Both the position numbers and the translations under genes were made by a program. From Planctomycetota bacterium (GTDB taxonomy: Bacteria; Planctomycetota; Phycisphaerae; WQYP01), in contig JAJYFE010000022.1 of NCBI GenBank assembly GCA_021785435.1, forward strand, positions 1 through 38,892: DNA of 38,892 nt, given 5' to 3'. Below the pieces are notes generated by a model that did no database searches, was not told the origin of the DNA, and saw nothing but the letters and a program-made list of their open reading frames with translations. Numbering within the stretch: the first letter of the stretch is position 1; every line of letters starts with the position of its first letter. Positions 8,063-16,341 of the stretch are shown in pieces.

Positions 8063-8839
8063 TCACCGCCGCCCCGCCGGACCGGGATGTTGCATGGTCG
8101 GCCCGTGGTGTACGATTTTTTCCGGCGCCTTTTCCACGGGGATGTTGGGGCAGGAATCAATCCAGCGCGAACCCTGCGGGGCGGCCCAGTGCACCGCATT
8201 ACGGATCACCCGCTGCACCTGCGCATGATGATAGGTCGGATACATTTCGTGACCTGGTCGAAAATAGAAAATCCTGCCATTACCGCGCCGGAAGGTGCAG
8301 CCGCTGCGGAACACCTCCCCGCCCTGGAACCAGGAGATAAACACCACTTCTTCCGGATTGGCGATTCCAAACGGCTCACCGTACATTTCCTCGTTTTCCA
8401 GCTCAAAATAGCGGTCGATACCCTGGGCGATGGGATGTCCGGGATTGCAAACCCACAACCGCTCCTTTTCGCCGGCTTCGCGCCAGGTCAGGCTGCAGCT
8501 GGTTCCCAGCATCCGTTTAAAAATTTTCGAATAGTGGCCCGAATGCAGCACAATCAGCCCCATCCCCTGCAGCACGCGTTGCTGCACGCGGTCCACAATA
8601 GCGTCCTGCACCTGCCCATGCGCCATATGCCCCCACCACGTCAGCACATCGGTGGCCTCAAGCACCGCGGACGTTAAGCCGTGTTCCGGCTGTTCCAGCG
8701 TGGCGGTCTGCACGGTCAGCTCCGAATCTTTTCGCAGCGCCTCGGCAATGCAGCCATGCATTCCCTGTGGATAAATATCGCGAACCTTTTGGTTCTTATT
8801 TTCGTGAACGTTTTCGCCCCAGACGGTTACACGGATCAT
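8063..8839 (-). CDS. ThuA-like (trehalose-utilisation) domain protein
   Basis: A 258-residue protein, cytoplasmic by absence of a signal peptide. It shows the ThuA/class-I-amidotransferase-like fold: W68-W-G-H71, the strand/nucleophile-elbow-like segment VLHSGHYSK (97-105) and the terminal [13 protein letters not shown] (193-205), typical of ThuA proteins near sugar-catabolic genes. The usual glutaminase Cys is not seen at the elbow, as in other ThuA proteins, so the reaction is unknown. ATG 8839 has AAGGA about 9 bases upstream. Transcribed toward the Gfo/Idh/MocA gene, with which it may act in sugar metabolism. Confidence 0.85.
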   Translation of the reverse strand: MIRVTVWGENVHENKNQKVRDIYPQGMHGCIAEALRKDSELTVQTATLEQPEHGLTSAVLEATDVLTWWGHMAHGQVQDAIVDRVQQRVLQGMGLIVLHSGHYSKIFKRMLGTSCSLTWREAGEKERLWVCNPGHPIAQGIDRYFELENEEMYGEPFGIANPEEVVFISWFQGGEVFRSGCTFRRGNGRIFYFRPGHEMYPTYHHAQVQRVIRNAVHWAAPQGSRWIDSCPNIPVEKAPEKIVHHGPTMQHPGPAGRR

Positions 8840-8929
8840 GGTCGTCCATCCTTACATGGTGCCGTAGTCGAAGCAAGCAACAGCCTTCTCCCGTTATTAA
8901 CCCCATTTGCCCCGACTGCTTGCCTCGTC

Positions 8930-8959
8930 ACAATAACCGGGGAACAGACGGTCCGTCAA
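8930..8959 (-). promoter_or_regulatory. candidate promoter for ThuA-like gene
   Basis: On the minus strand a TTGACG box (plus-strand 8954-8959) is followed 18 bases later by TATTGT (8930-8935), about 90 bases upstream of the ThuA-like start. The -35 is near consensus and the -10 is weak (4 of 6). Confidence 0.35.
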
Positions 8960-8994
8960 CTGAACCGCACATCGGCCACACCCCACGGGGGGTA

Positions 8995-9092
8995 TGACAG
9001 ATTGGACGCGCTGGTGCGTTTTCATGGCAGGGGTTTCGCGCCGCGTGGGGTACGCCGTTGAACCGGCCATCTCTCATAGCCCGCAGGTCGCC
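8995..9092. repeat. dispersed repeat, third arm of the 107-396 element
   Basis: This copy, in the 377-base gap 8840-9216, aligns along ~95 bases with the left arm at 125-215 and with the reverse complement of 285-376. Shared blocks are TGACAGATTGG, TTCGCGCCGCGTGGGGTAC, GTTGAAC.GG and CATAGCCCG.AGGTCGCC. A palindromic tail GCCCGGG/CCGGGC follows to about 9110. Apart from a candidate ThuA promoter the gap holds no gene I can support. Confidence 0.7.
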
Positions 9093-9216
9093 CCGGGCCG
9101 TCGCCGGGCTAAGTTAATGACCTGCTGTCCTTGCCCCGCTGTGTCGAGATTAGCCTTTTGCGCCTAGCCAAACTCCGACGTTCTCCCGAAATGTAAAGGT
9201 TATTCCCTTGCGGCCC

Positions 9217-10491
9217 CTAAGCGGAGCTAGACGCCGGCTCCCCAGCGCCGGGGCCGGCCAACACCACTACATTCTTGCCGAGGGATTTGGCACGTAGCAG
9301 TTCAGCGTCGGCTACGGCGAGCAATTCTTCCGCGGTGCGGGCGTCCCAGGGAAAGGTGGCCAAGCCTCCACTGATGCTTAGCCGGCCGGGAATGGGGCCA
9401 TCTTCTGCATTCCACGGATGCTCCGCCACTTCCTTGCGGAAACGCTGCGCAATGCTTAGTACGTTGCGTGGATGCTGGCTGTCGGGATGTCGTGCCGGAC
9501 CCTCATCCCAGAACACCACGGCAAACTCGTCACCGCCAATGCGCGCCACGAGATCGCGGCTGCGGGTGCAGTGCCGCAACATGCGAATAATCTCACGAAT
9601 AATAGCGTCGCCGGCCGCATGACCAAATTGGTCATTGTATTTCTTGAAATCATCGATATCGAAAAGCAGGATGGTCACACAAAACCGTTCCTGGCGGGCT
9701 TTGACCAGCAGACGAGGAACCTTTTCCAGAAAATAGCGGCGGTTGTAAGCGCCGGAAAGCTCATCCGTATTCGATAACAACAGCAGGTGCTGATATTGCT
9801 GAGCCAGCGCCAGAACCGCCGCCAGCCACGTGGCGGCGGCGAGCAGTTGTTCGGTGCTGGATGCTGCAGCCGAGGGGTTGGAGCAGCCCAGCGTGCCGAA
9901 GTGATATTGTTCAAAGCGCACCGCTGCTGACGCGGGAGCTTCCGGCGTCGGCTCGGGCACGGCGGCCGTGACATCCGTGGGAGGCGCCAGTTGCAGCTGT
10001 CCCGGCCAAGTTAAATGTTGCTGCAGGAGGTCCAAGGCAACCGCGACAACATCACCGCCCGCGAGGATGGTTTCGGCGATCTGAATCTGGCAGAACGCCG
10101 GGAGCTTCAAATTGCGGGCATATTTTCGGGCGATCAGGTCCGCTGAATCCGGCGGAGGCGCCGGTTCGGGCGTGGGCTTCGCCCAGGCGGGAGGCGCCGC
10201 CACCGGTGGCGAGTCTGAGGCCGGGGAACACTCAGCCGCCGCTTCTGGTGGCGGCCCAGCTTTGCTGGGCGACATGGGATGGCGGCGAAGCGGATCACGC
10301 TCGATCGATTCCATTTCGCCCGCCCTGAAGGTTGGCATCACCTTGGAGGCACCAGAGTGCTGGGGCGACGGCTCGTCGCCCGAGGGGCCGGCAGTGGGCG
10401 GGGTGGGTCGGATTCCCTTGCGTTTTTCCGGCGGCAGTCGGAGCACGCTTTTAATAGGCACAAACGGAATGAACGGATCCGTAGTGGACAC
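9217..10491 (-). CDS. GGDEF-domain diguanylate cyclase
   Basis: A 424-residue protein. The C-terminal ~180 residues form a GGDEF domain: LSNTDELSGAYNRRYF entry motif, LLFDIDDFKKYND metal/GTP-binding segment, and active-site G319-G-D-E-F323. An RxxD inhibitory site (R-S-R-D) sits just before it, so product feedback is likely. It should make cyclic di-GMP from two GTP. The N-terminal ~240 residues are Pro/Ala-rich and then an unassigned helical region; no membrane segment or known sensor is visible. I chose GTG 10491 because GAGAGG lies 6 bases upstream and the longer frame to 10548 is low-complexity. It is transcribed away from ftsW. Confidence 0.88.
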   Translation of the reverse strand: MSTTDPFIPFVPIKSVLRLPPEKRKGIRPTPPTAGPSGDEPSPQHSGASKVMPTFRAGEMESIERDPLRRHPMSPSKAGPPPEAAAECSPASDSPPVAAPPAWAKPTPEPAPPPDSADLIARKYARNLKLPAFCQIQIAETILAGGDVVAVALDLLQQHLTWPGQLQLAPPTDVTAAVPEPTPEAPASAAVRFEQYHFGTLGCSNPSAAASSTEQLLAAATWLAAVLALAQQYQHLLLLSNTDELSGAYNRRYFLEKVPRLLVKARQERFCVTILLFDIDDFKKYNDQFGHAAGDAIIREIIRMLRHCTRSRDLVARIGGDEFAVVFWDEGPARHPDSQHPRNVLSIAQRFRKEVAEHPWNAEDGPIPGRLSISGGLATFPWDARTAEELLAVADAELLRAKSLGKNVVVLAGPGAGEPASSSA

Positions 10492-10542
10492 AACGCACCT
10501 CTCTCGCCGACGGCCCCGCCGGGCTGCGGCCAAGCCAGCCAA

Positions 10543-10663
10543 GTCCACCGAGGCGGATGCAGCGCCGCTTCGCCCAAGGCGAATCCGCCGCGGTGGACCG
10601 GATCGGTGATTCCGATCGCCGGCCTCCCTGCCTGGACCACCCTTGCTGGTCCGGTTGTTTTTC
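10543..10663. ncRNA. structured leader or candidate small RNA
   Basis: Arms 10543-10558 (GTCCACCGAGGCGGAT) and 10583-10598 (ATCCGCCGCGGTGGAC) pair over 15 of 16 positions. Inside is a second perfect stem, TTCGCC-CAA-GGCGAA (10569-10583). Two more hairpins follow: ATCGG/CCGAT around 10600-10617 and GGACCA/TGGTCC at 10633-10651. The last is followed on the plus strand by GGTTGTTTTTCC, like an intrinsic terminator. Read on the minus strand these stems lie in the GGDEF 5' leader; read on the plus strand they could be a small RNA ending at the T-run. Nothing in the sequence decides between these. Confidence 0.4.
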
Positions 10664-10811
10664 CTACGCTCCCTGACGAACGCCTCGTCAGATGAACTTG
10701 ACGATGGCCTGGACGTCCCGCGGACGAGACTTCCGCGTGACCCTTATCAATAAATGCCCGCTTCTGCCGAGCGACGTGCGCACTGGAAATGCTCCCCATG
10801 CGCTACCATAT

Positions 10812-10839
10812 ATTTTATCAGCCACGCATGCCTCGTCAA
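10812..10839 (-). promoter_or_regulatory. candidate promoter for GGDEF gene
   Basis: On the minus strand TTGACG (plus-strand 10834-10839) and TAAAAT (10812-10817) are separated by 16 bases in AT-rich DNA. This would give the diguanylate cyclase an mRNA leader of roughly 310 bases that contains the stem-loops at 10543-10651. Confidence 0.5.
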
Positions 10840-11002
10840 GCTATAAAATTATCGGCAAAAAACACCTTCCAGGGTGAGTCGGTACGGGGACCTTCCCCCC
10901 GATGAACGTTACCGGACGTGCGAAAAGGGGGCCTGACGGATTTTACGGCACACCTTGGACATGCAGTAACGGACGCCCACTTGTGCTTTCATTCCGAGAA
11001 TG

Positions 11003-11011
11003 TGCTATAGT
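11003..11011 (+). promoter_or_regulatory. candidate extended -10 promoter for ftsW cluster
   Basis: TGC-TATAGT is an extended -10 element (TGnTATAAT-like) 119 bases before the ftsW start. A weak TTGTGC at 10981-10986 could be the -35 but with a 19-base spacer. Confidence 0.4.
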
Positions 11012-11129
11012 CATGCGTCGTGGTTAGAGCGCACTGGGCCTATGGCCCGGGCGTCGACGACTTTTACCGGCGTCTCGAAACCGGTATATGCCGAGGCGCA
11101 GGTGCAGGGAAGCATTGGAAGATTGCGGC

Positions 11130-12431
11130 ATGGACAAGCCGAACCTTCAGCCCGCCACCTTTAAATTTACGGGCACCTCCGAAATGCTGCGCGTGGGCTT
11201 GCGCCCGTTGGCGCTGACCCTCGAACAGGTGTTGGTGTTGCTGGCGATAACGCTGCTGGGCATCGGTCTGGTGATGGTGCAGAGCGCCGCATTGCGGGTC
11301 GGAAACCTGCCGCATCCATGGCTTCTTCACTTCTTCGTTAATCCCGCGGGTCTGCATCTGTTTTTGGCCGTGGGCGTGATGTTGGTATTGGCACGGCTGG
11401 ATTACCGGCGGCTGCTTGGCGGCAAGCTGACCCATTCGGCCGCGGCGGTGCTGATGGTGCTGGCCATTGGTCTGCTGCTGCTGGTTTTTACGCCGCTGGG
11501 TGCGACCATCAACGGAGCGAAGCGCTGGCTGCTGGTGCGCGTTGGCACGCACGCCCTAAGTTTTGAACCGTCGGAGCTGGCGAAATGGGCGCTGGTGCTG
11601 TTTGTCGCGGCTTATGCCGTTCATCGGGGCGAAAAGATACGCCGTTTCTTCACCGGTTTTCTACCCGTGGCCGGGGTCATCGCGGTGACGTGCGCACTGA
11701 TTCTGAAGGAAGATTTCGGAACCGCCGCCCTCTTGGCCGGAGTCAGCGCCATGCTTCTGCTGATGGCGGGGGTCCGTTGGTGGCATCTGGCGATTTTGGC
11801 GCCCCTGGTCCTGGTGGTGGGTTATTTCGCGGTGTGGCAAATCCCGTATCGCCGGGAGCGTTTGCTGATATTTCTGCATCCAAACCTGGATCCCCGCGGC
11901 GCTGGTTACAACCCGATTCAGTCGCTTCTTTCCTTTGCCAGCGGTGGTTGGCCGGGCCGGGGTTTGGGCAACGGCATTCAAAAAATGGGCTATCTGCCGG
12001 AGGCTAACACCGATTTTATTTTTAGTTTGATCGCCGAAGAACTCGGTTTCTTCGGTTGTTTTCTGGTGGTCACGTTGTACATGGGATTGCTCGTGTGTGG
12101 TTGGCGGGTGTTCCAACGGGCGGGGGATTTATTCGGTAAGCTGCTTGCCTTTGGTTACACCGCGATGATTGGTCTGCAGGCCGCGATGAATATTGCCGTG
12201 GCCACGGTTAGCGTGCCGACCAAAGGTATTGCCCTGCCGCTGATTTCGGATGGCGGTACCGGGTGGGCGCTCACGGCCGGAGCCGTTGGGCTGCTGATAA
12301 GTCTGGAGCGGCAGCGCCGGGCCGGCCTGGCCGCCAGTGTGGCGTCCGGCGCTGAGTCGCCGCAGTCCATTAAACTTCCTGTGGCTGTTCCGGGCGACCA
12401 GGCGAGGCAACGGATCCGACCGGTGGCCTAG
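11130..12431 (+). CDS. ftsW: FtsW/RodA/SpoVE-family peptidoglycan polymerase
   Basis: A 433-residue polytopic membrane protein of the SEDS family, with about ten hydrophobic segments after a short cytoplasmic N-terminus. The GATINGAKRWLLV segment, the SELAKWALVLF segment, the YQ-less but recognisable YNPIQSLLSFASGGWPGRGLGNGIQKMGYLPEANTD loop region, the FIFSLIAEELGF helix and the terminal LPLISDGGT motif are diagnostic. It polymerises lipid II into glycan strands, in division if it is truly FtsW. The murG-murC-murB-ddl neighbourhood favours ftsW over rodA. ATG 11130 is preded by GGAAG at 8 bases; upstream in-frame starts look spurious. Confidence 0.9.
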   Translation: MDKPNLQPATFKFTGTSEMLRVGLRPLALTLEQVLVLLAITLLGIGLVMVQSAALRVGNLPHPWLLHFFVNPAGLHLFLAVGVMLVLARLDYRRLLGGKLTHSAAAVLMVLAIGLLLLVFTPLGATINGAKRWLLVRVGTHALSFEPSELAKWALVLFVAAYAVHRGEKIRRFFTGFLPVAGVIAVTCALILKEDFGTAALLAGVSAMLLLMAGVRWWHLAILAPLVLVVGYFAVWQIPYRRERLLIFLHPNLDPRGAGYNPIQSLLSFASGGWPGRGLGNGIQKMGYLPEANTDFIFSLIAEELGFFGCFLVVTLYMGLLVCGWRVFQRAGDLFGKLLAFGYTAMIGLQAAMNIAVATVSVPTKGIALPLISDGGTGWALTAGAVGLLISLERQRRAGLAASVASGAESPQSIKLPVAVPGDQARQRIRPVA

Positions 12432-12711
12432 TACTCGGTCCACTGGCAAATTTCGGGTGGAAAAAGGAGCCGCAGATCTGCCTTGGAACCAATAAGCCCC
12501 TGGCTTCAGCTCACCAGGGACGGCCCGCCCGCGACGACCCGGTGAATGGTGGCGGCCGGAGTACCCGAAAGACCAGCGATGGCACCGCCCGGGAGGTCGC
12601 GCCGCTGGGGCAGTCGCCGCGGAGATGGCTTGGCCGCGCCACAGCCAAGAAGCTTGCCTGCTTCGAGGCAGCGGCTGCAGGCGGGTAGACAGGCGGAAGT
12701 AGGTAGCGGTT

Positions 12712-13929
12712 ATGGATGCGCCCCGCTCCATTCGAATTATTATGGCCGGCGGCGGTACCGGTGGACACTTGTATCCCGGATTAGCCGTGGCCGAGCAGCT
12801 TCACCGCCGCCGGGCCGACCTGAACGTGGTATGGGCAGCCACGCCGCGTCTGGTGGATCGCCGGTTGCTCGCGAATTTTGGCCGCGATTACGTACCGCAG
12901 CGCGTGGTTCCCCCGGGACGGAATCCGCTCGGCTGGCTGCCGTTTTACCGGGCCTGGCGCCATACGTGTCGCTTTTGGGATCGGTATCTGCGCACCGAGT
13001 CCGTCGATGCCGTGTTGGCTTTGGGTGGCTACGCCGCCGCGCCCGCCGCCCGGGCGGCGGGGCGGCGCGGAATTCCCGTTGGCCTGCTTAATCCTGACGC
13101 CCTGGCCGGCGCCGCCAATCGATACCTGATGCGGTGGGCGCAGCGTATCTTCACCCAGTGGTCCTTTCCTACGAACGCTCCGGAGATCTGGCGGCAGCGC
13201 GAAGCAACGGTCGGCTGTCCACTCCGTGCTGATTTACACGCCCTGTCGCGCGCGGAAGCCGCGCGGCGGCTGGGGCTTGACGCCAGTCGTTTCACCTGGC
13301 TGGTCACTGGCGCTTCGCTGGGCGCGGCAAGCATCAACGACGCGCTGTTGGCTCTGCTGACCGATTCCGAGTTCAGTGCGGCCTTAAACGGCGCCGGCCT
13401 GGCCGCGGAAAAGTGGCAGATTTTACATCTGGCGGGTTTTCAGCAGGGCGCCGCGATACGCGCCATCGCCGCCCGCCAAAAGGCCGTGCTCTGGCGGGTG
13501 TTGGATTATTGCGACGATATGCCAGCCGCGTGGGCCGTGGCCGATTTGGCTTTGTCCCGCGCCGGCGCTGGCACCTGCGCCGAATTGACCGCGTGCGGTG
13601 TGCCGGCGATCTTGTTGCCGTACCCATTCCATCGCGACCACCATCAACAGGCCAATGCCCAGCGACTGTGCAGTGCCGGCGCTGCTTGGATGGTGCTGGA
13701 TGCAGCCAACGCCGCCGGCAACGCCCGCCAGCTCAAGCCGCTGTTGCTGAAGCTGCTGGGCGATCCGAAGGCGCGCCGTGCGATGGGGGCAGCGGCTCAA
13801 AAGCTCGCCCGGCCTGACGCCGCAGCTGCGGTTGCCGATTGGCTTCTGGCGGTGGCCGAGGAGCGCCGGTCAGCTCTCAGAACGGGAAAAGTCAGGGCTG
13901 ATCGCCGAATGCTGTTAGCGGTTCGCTGA
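12712..13929 (+). CDS. murG: UDP-GlcNAc: lipid I N-acetylglucosaminyltransferase MurG
   Basis: A 405-residue GT28 enzyme that adds GlcNAc to lipid I to make lipid II on the inner face of the membrane. The N-terminal glycine-rich loop MAGGGTGGHLYPG is diagnostic. The second half shows the ALGGYAAAPA segment, VTGASLGAASIND (usually GGSQGA, here diverged to GASLGA), the SRAGAGTCAEL nucleotide-binding motif and ILLPYPFHRDHHQQANA. It is somewhat longer than the usual 350-370 residues, with extra C-terminal residues. It starts 280 bases after ftsW; that gap shows no gene. Confidence 0.93.
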   Translation: MDAPRSIRIIMAGGGTGGHLYPGLAVAEQLHRRRADLNVVWAATPRLVDRRLLANFGRDYVPQRVVPPGRNPLGWLPFYRAWRHTCRFWDRYLRTESVDAVLALGGYAAAPAARAAGRRGIPVGLLNPDALAGAANRYLMRWAQRIFTQWSFPTNAPEIWRQREATVGCPLRADLHALSRAEAARRLGLDASRFTWLVTGASLGAASINDALLALLTDSEFSAALNGAGLAAEKWQILHLAGFQQGAAIRAIAARQKAVLWRVLDYCDDMPAAWAVADLALSRAGAGTCAELTACGVPAILLPYPFHRDHHQQANAQRLCSAGAAWMVLDAANAAGNARQLKPLLLKLLGDPKARRAMGAAAQKLARPDAAAAVADWLLAVAEERRSALRTGKVRADRRMLLAVR

Positions 13930-13940
13930 AAGCTGAATAT

Positions 13941-15416
13941 ATGATCGTTCCCACCATGGTTCCAACGATCCCTGCCCCCGCGGCCTGCACCCCGGCAGGC
14001 GCTGCGCCGTCTCCCGACAGTTTAGCCGTGGCTTTTGCCGGACGGCGGGTCCACTTTGCCGGTATCGGGGGCAGCGGCATGAACGGTCTGGCGCATATGT
14101 TGCTCGGCGCCGGCGCTGTTGTCACAGGAACGGACCGCGAGGATAGCGCTATCCTGACGAGCTTGCGGGAACATGGAGCCGCTGTGACTTTGGAACACGA
14201 GCAGCGATCCTTGCCTCTCGGTGTGGAGCTGTTGGTGTATTCCGCCGCCCTGACAGCCGACCACCCGGCGCTACGCGAGGCACAGCGCCGTGGCCTGCCG
14301 ACGCTCAAATACGCCCAGATGCTCGGCGAGATCATGCGGCATAAACAGGGTATCGCCATCGCCGGAACGCACGGTAAATCCACCACCACCGCTCTGACCG
14401 CGTATATTCTGACTCGGGCTGGGCTGGACCCTTCGTTTGTGGTTGGCGCCTCCTGCCGGCAGCTCGGTGGATCGGCGCACGCGGGGCGGGGAAATAGTTT
14501 TGTGGTCGAAGCGTGCGAGTACGACCGCAGCTTTCACAATCTGGCCCCCTGGATTGGCGCCGCGCTGAATGTAGAGGAAGATCACCTCGATTACTATGGC
14601 AACCTGAGCGAGATTGTCGAAGCTTTCGGAGGATTCCTGGCGCGCATACCCGCCGCTGGTTTGGCGCTGATCCAAAATATCGCGTCATGTCAGCAGGCGG
14701 TCGCGGCAGTGACGGCTAAAGTTGAAACCTATGCCACGTTCGGACCGGCCGATTGGACGGCCCACGACGTGATCCAGCAGGACCACCAGCTCGATTTTGC
14801 GGTGCGCTATCAGGGGAATCTGCTGGGACGGATGCGCCTGCGGATTCCCGGCCGACACAACATCGGCAATGCACTGGCCGCGGCGGCTATAGCCTGGCAC
14901 TGCGGGGTACCGTGGGCCGTTATTACCGCGGCGGTGGGGGACTTCCGGGGCGCCGGTCGGCGCAGCGAATGGCTGGGTTGCTTTAAAGGAATCACCTTGG
15001 TGGATGATTACGGACACCATCCCACCGAAATTCGCGCCACCTTGGCGGCCCTGCGTGAGCATTACCATCCGGAACGCCTGATCTGCGTGTTCCAGCCGCA
15101 CCAGTACAGCCGCACGCGCTTGCTGCTGGAGGACTTTGCACGGAGTTTCAACGCCGCGGATTTGACCATCGTGGCGGAAATTTACTTTGTCCGGGACCGC
15201 CAGGCCGATCGCGCTGCGATCAGCGCCGCGACGCTGGTGGAGCGTATGGAGACGCAGGGGCGGGAGGCCTTGTATATTCCCGCCTTTGACCACATTGTGG
15301 AGCATCTGGCCGCCGCCGGCCGCCCGGGTGATCTGATCGTGTCGATGGGCGCCGGACCGGTCTGGGAAGTTACCCATGGCTTGGTACGACGACTTCAAAG
15401 CGATTCTCGCACTTGA
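13941..15416 (+). CDS. murC: UDP-N-acetylmuramate--L-alanine ligase
   Basis: A 491-residue Mur ligase that joins L-Ala to UDP-MurNAc using ATP. The N-terminal domain has VHFAGIGGSGMNGLA. The ATP P-loop is GTHGKSTTT. The mid-domain EACEYDRSFHNL and NVEEDHLDYY motifs are typical of MurC, as is the C-terminal DDYGHHPTEI segment with FQPHQYSRTRLL. The first ~30 residues (Pro/Ala-rich) are extra compared with most MurC proteins, so an internal start is possible, although ATG 13941 fits the 11-base gap after murG. Its 3' end overlaps murB by 41 bases. Confidence 0.94.
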   Translation: MIVPTMVPTIPAPAACTPAGAAPSPDSLAVAFAGRRVHFAGIGGSGMNGLAHMLLGAGAVVTGTDREDSAILTSLREHGAAVTLEHEQRSLPLGVELLVYSAALTADHPALREAQRRGLPTLKYAQMLGEIMRHKQGIAIAGTHGKSTTTALTAYILTRAGLDPSFVVGASCRQLGGSAHAGRGNSFVVEACEYDRSFHNLAPWIGAALNVEEDHLDYYGNLSEIVEAFGGFLARIPAAGLALIQNIASCQQAVAAVTAKVETYATFGPADWTAHDVIQQDHQLDFAVRYQGNLLGRMRLRIPGRHNIGNALAAAAIAWHCGVPWAVITAAVGDFRGAGRRSEWLGCFKGITLVDDYGHHPTEIRATLAALREHYHPERLICVFQPHQYSRTRLLLEDFARSFNAADLTIVAEIYFVRDRQADRAAISAATLVERMETQGREALYIPAFDHIVEHLAAAGRPGDLIVSMGAGPVWEVTHGLVRRLQSDSRT

Positions 15417-16254
15417 CGCGCCCCTGGGTCCGAAAACCTGGCTGGGTGTCGGCGGCGCGGCGAAGTATTTCTTCGTGCCGCGTGGCAGCGAGGAATTATC
15501 CGCGCTGGTGCACCGGCTGGGCGCGGCGCATATCTCATTCCACGTGCTTGGGGCAGGCGCCAATCTACTGGTGCGCGATGAAGGCGTTTCCGGCGCCGTG
15601 CTGAGCCTCGCCGCCCCCGCTTTCGCAGCGGTGACGATTACGGGGAACCGCGTTCGGGCTGGCGCCGGGGCGGATATGGCGAAGCTGGTTCTGCGCTGTG
15701 CGCGGGCGGGATTATCCGGTCTGGAGTGCCTCGCCGGCATTCCCGGTACGGTGGGGGGGCAGATTCGCATGAATGCGGGGGGCAGCTTTGGCAGCATCGG
15801 CTCGCGGGTTCGTGAAATCACCGTCATGGACCACACCGGCCGGGTGTCTACCGTGGCCCGGGAACAGCTCCATTTTACGTATCGCCAGGGCTATCGGGAT
15901 GCCCCGCTTATCCTGCGTGCGGAGTTGGAACTAACGCCGGAGGATCCCCAGCGACTGGCCACCCGGATCAAGGAAATCTGGATGTACAAAAAAAACACCC
16001 AACCACTCGCGGAGCACAGCGCGGGCTGCATCTTTCGCAATGCGGCCGGCGTTTCCGCGGGAGCCTTGATCGACCAGGCCGGTCTGAAAGGCGTGGCCGT
16101 TGGTTTAGCCCGGGTCTCGGAGCGCCATGCCAATTTCATCGTCGCCCGGCCGGGCGCCACGGCGCGCCAGATTCTCGATTTGATTGAATTGGTTCGCCGC
16201 CGGGTGCGCGAAAAATTCCAGGTGGCGCTGGAAACCGAGGTGGTGATATGGTAG
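15376..16254 (+). CDS. murB: UDP-N-acetylenolpyruvoylglucosamine reductase
   Basis: A 292-residue flavoprotein that reduces the enolpyruvyl group with NADPH to form UDP-MurNAc. FAD-binding motifs GAGANLLVRDEGVSGAVL and LAGIPGTVGGQIRMNAGG are clear, as are YRQGYR and the C-terminal SERHANFIV. The proton-donor position, usually Ser, is Cys in SAGCIFRN, a substitution seen in other MurB proteins. The short form lacking the extra loop indicates the type II subclass. ATG 15376 sits within the end of murC, with GGAAG 6 bases before it, suggesting coupled translation. Confidence 0.93.
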   Translation: MAWYDDFKAILALDAPLGPKTWLGVGGAAKYFFVPRGSEELSALVHRLGAAHISFHVLGAGANLLVRDEGVSGAVLSLAAPAFAAVTITGNRVRAGAGADMAKLVLRCARAGLSGLECLAGIPGTVGGQIRMNAGGSFGSIGSRVREITVMDHTGRVSTVAREQLHFTYRQGYRDAPLILRAELELTPEDPQRLATRIKEIWMYKKNTQPLAEHSAGCIFRNAAGVSAGALIDQAGLKGVAVGLARVSERHANFIVARPGATARQILDLIELVRRRVREKFQVALETEVVIW

Positions 16255-16341
16255 ATCAGCCCGGACCTGCCCACCACGAACGAACTGCCCGCAAATCTTG
16301 CCCCACCCGAATCGGGACAAGTCGGATGGAGTGGTACCTTC

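Larger units (their letters stand above)
10492..11129. other. divergent intergenic region, structured, no gene seen
   Basis: This 638-base region between the GGDEF gene (minus) and ftsW (plus) contains candidate promoters for both, a cluster of strong stem-loops at 10543-10651, and AT-rich DNA at 10800-10865. No open frame has both an SD and a recognisable product. I looked for a cyclic-di-GMP (GEMM) riboswitch consensus in the GGDEF leader and did not find it. Confidence 0.6.

Noticed and set aside
7682..8199. Small minus-strand open frames between the oxidoreductase and ThuA-like genes
   Set aside because: They cross the hairpin repeat, lack SDs and resemble no protein.
10492..10811. Cyclic-di-GMP (GEMM) riboswitch in the GGDEF leader
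   Set aside because: The conserved GEMM core strings were not found in either orientation, although the leader is structured.
11020..11060. A tRNA-like string before ftsW
   Set aside because: GGTTAGAGCGC looks like part of a tRNA D-arm but no cloverleaf or T-arm motif follows.
15376..15416. Frameshift between murC and murB
   Set aside because: The 41-base overlap is between two full-length proteins, each with intact ends, and murB has its own SD.
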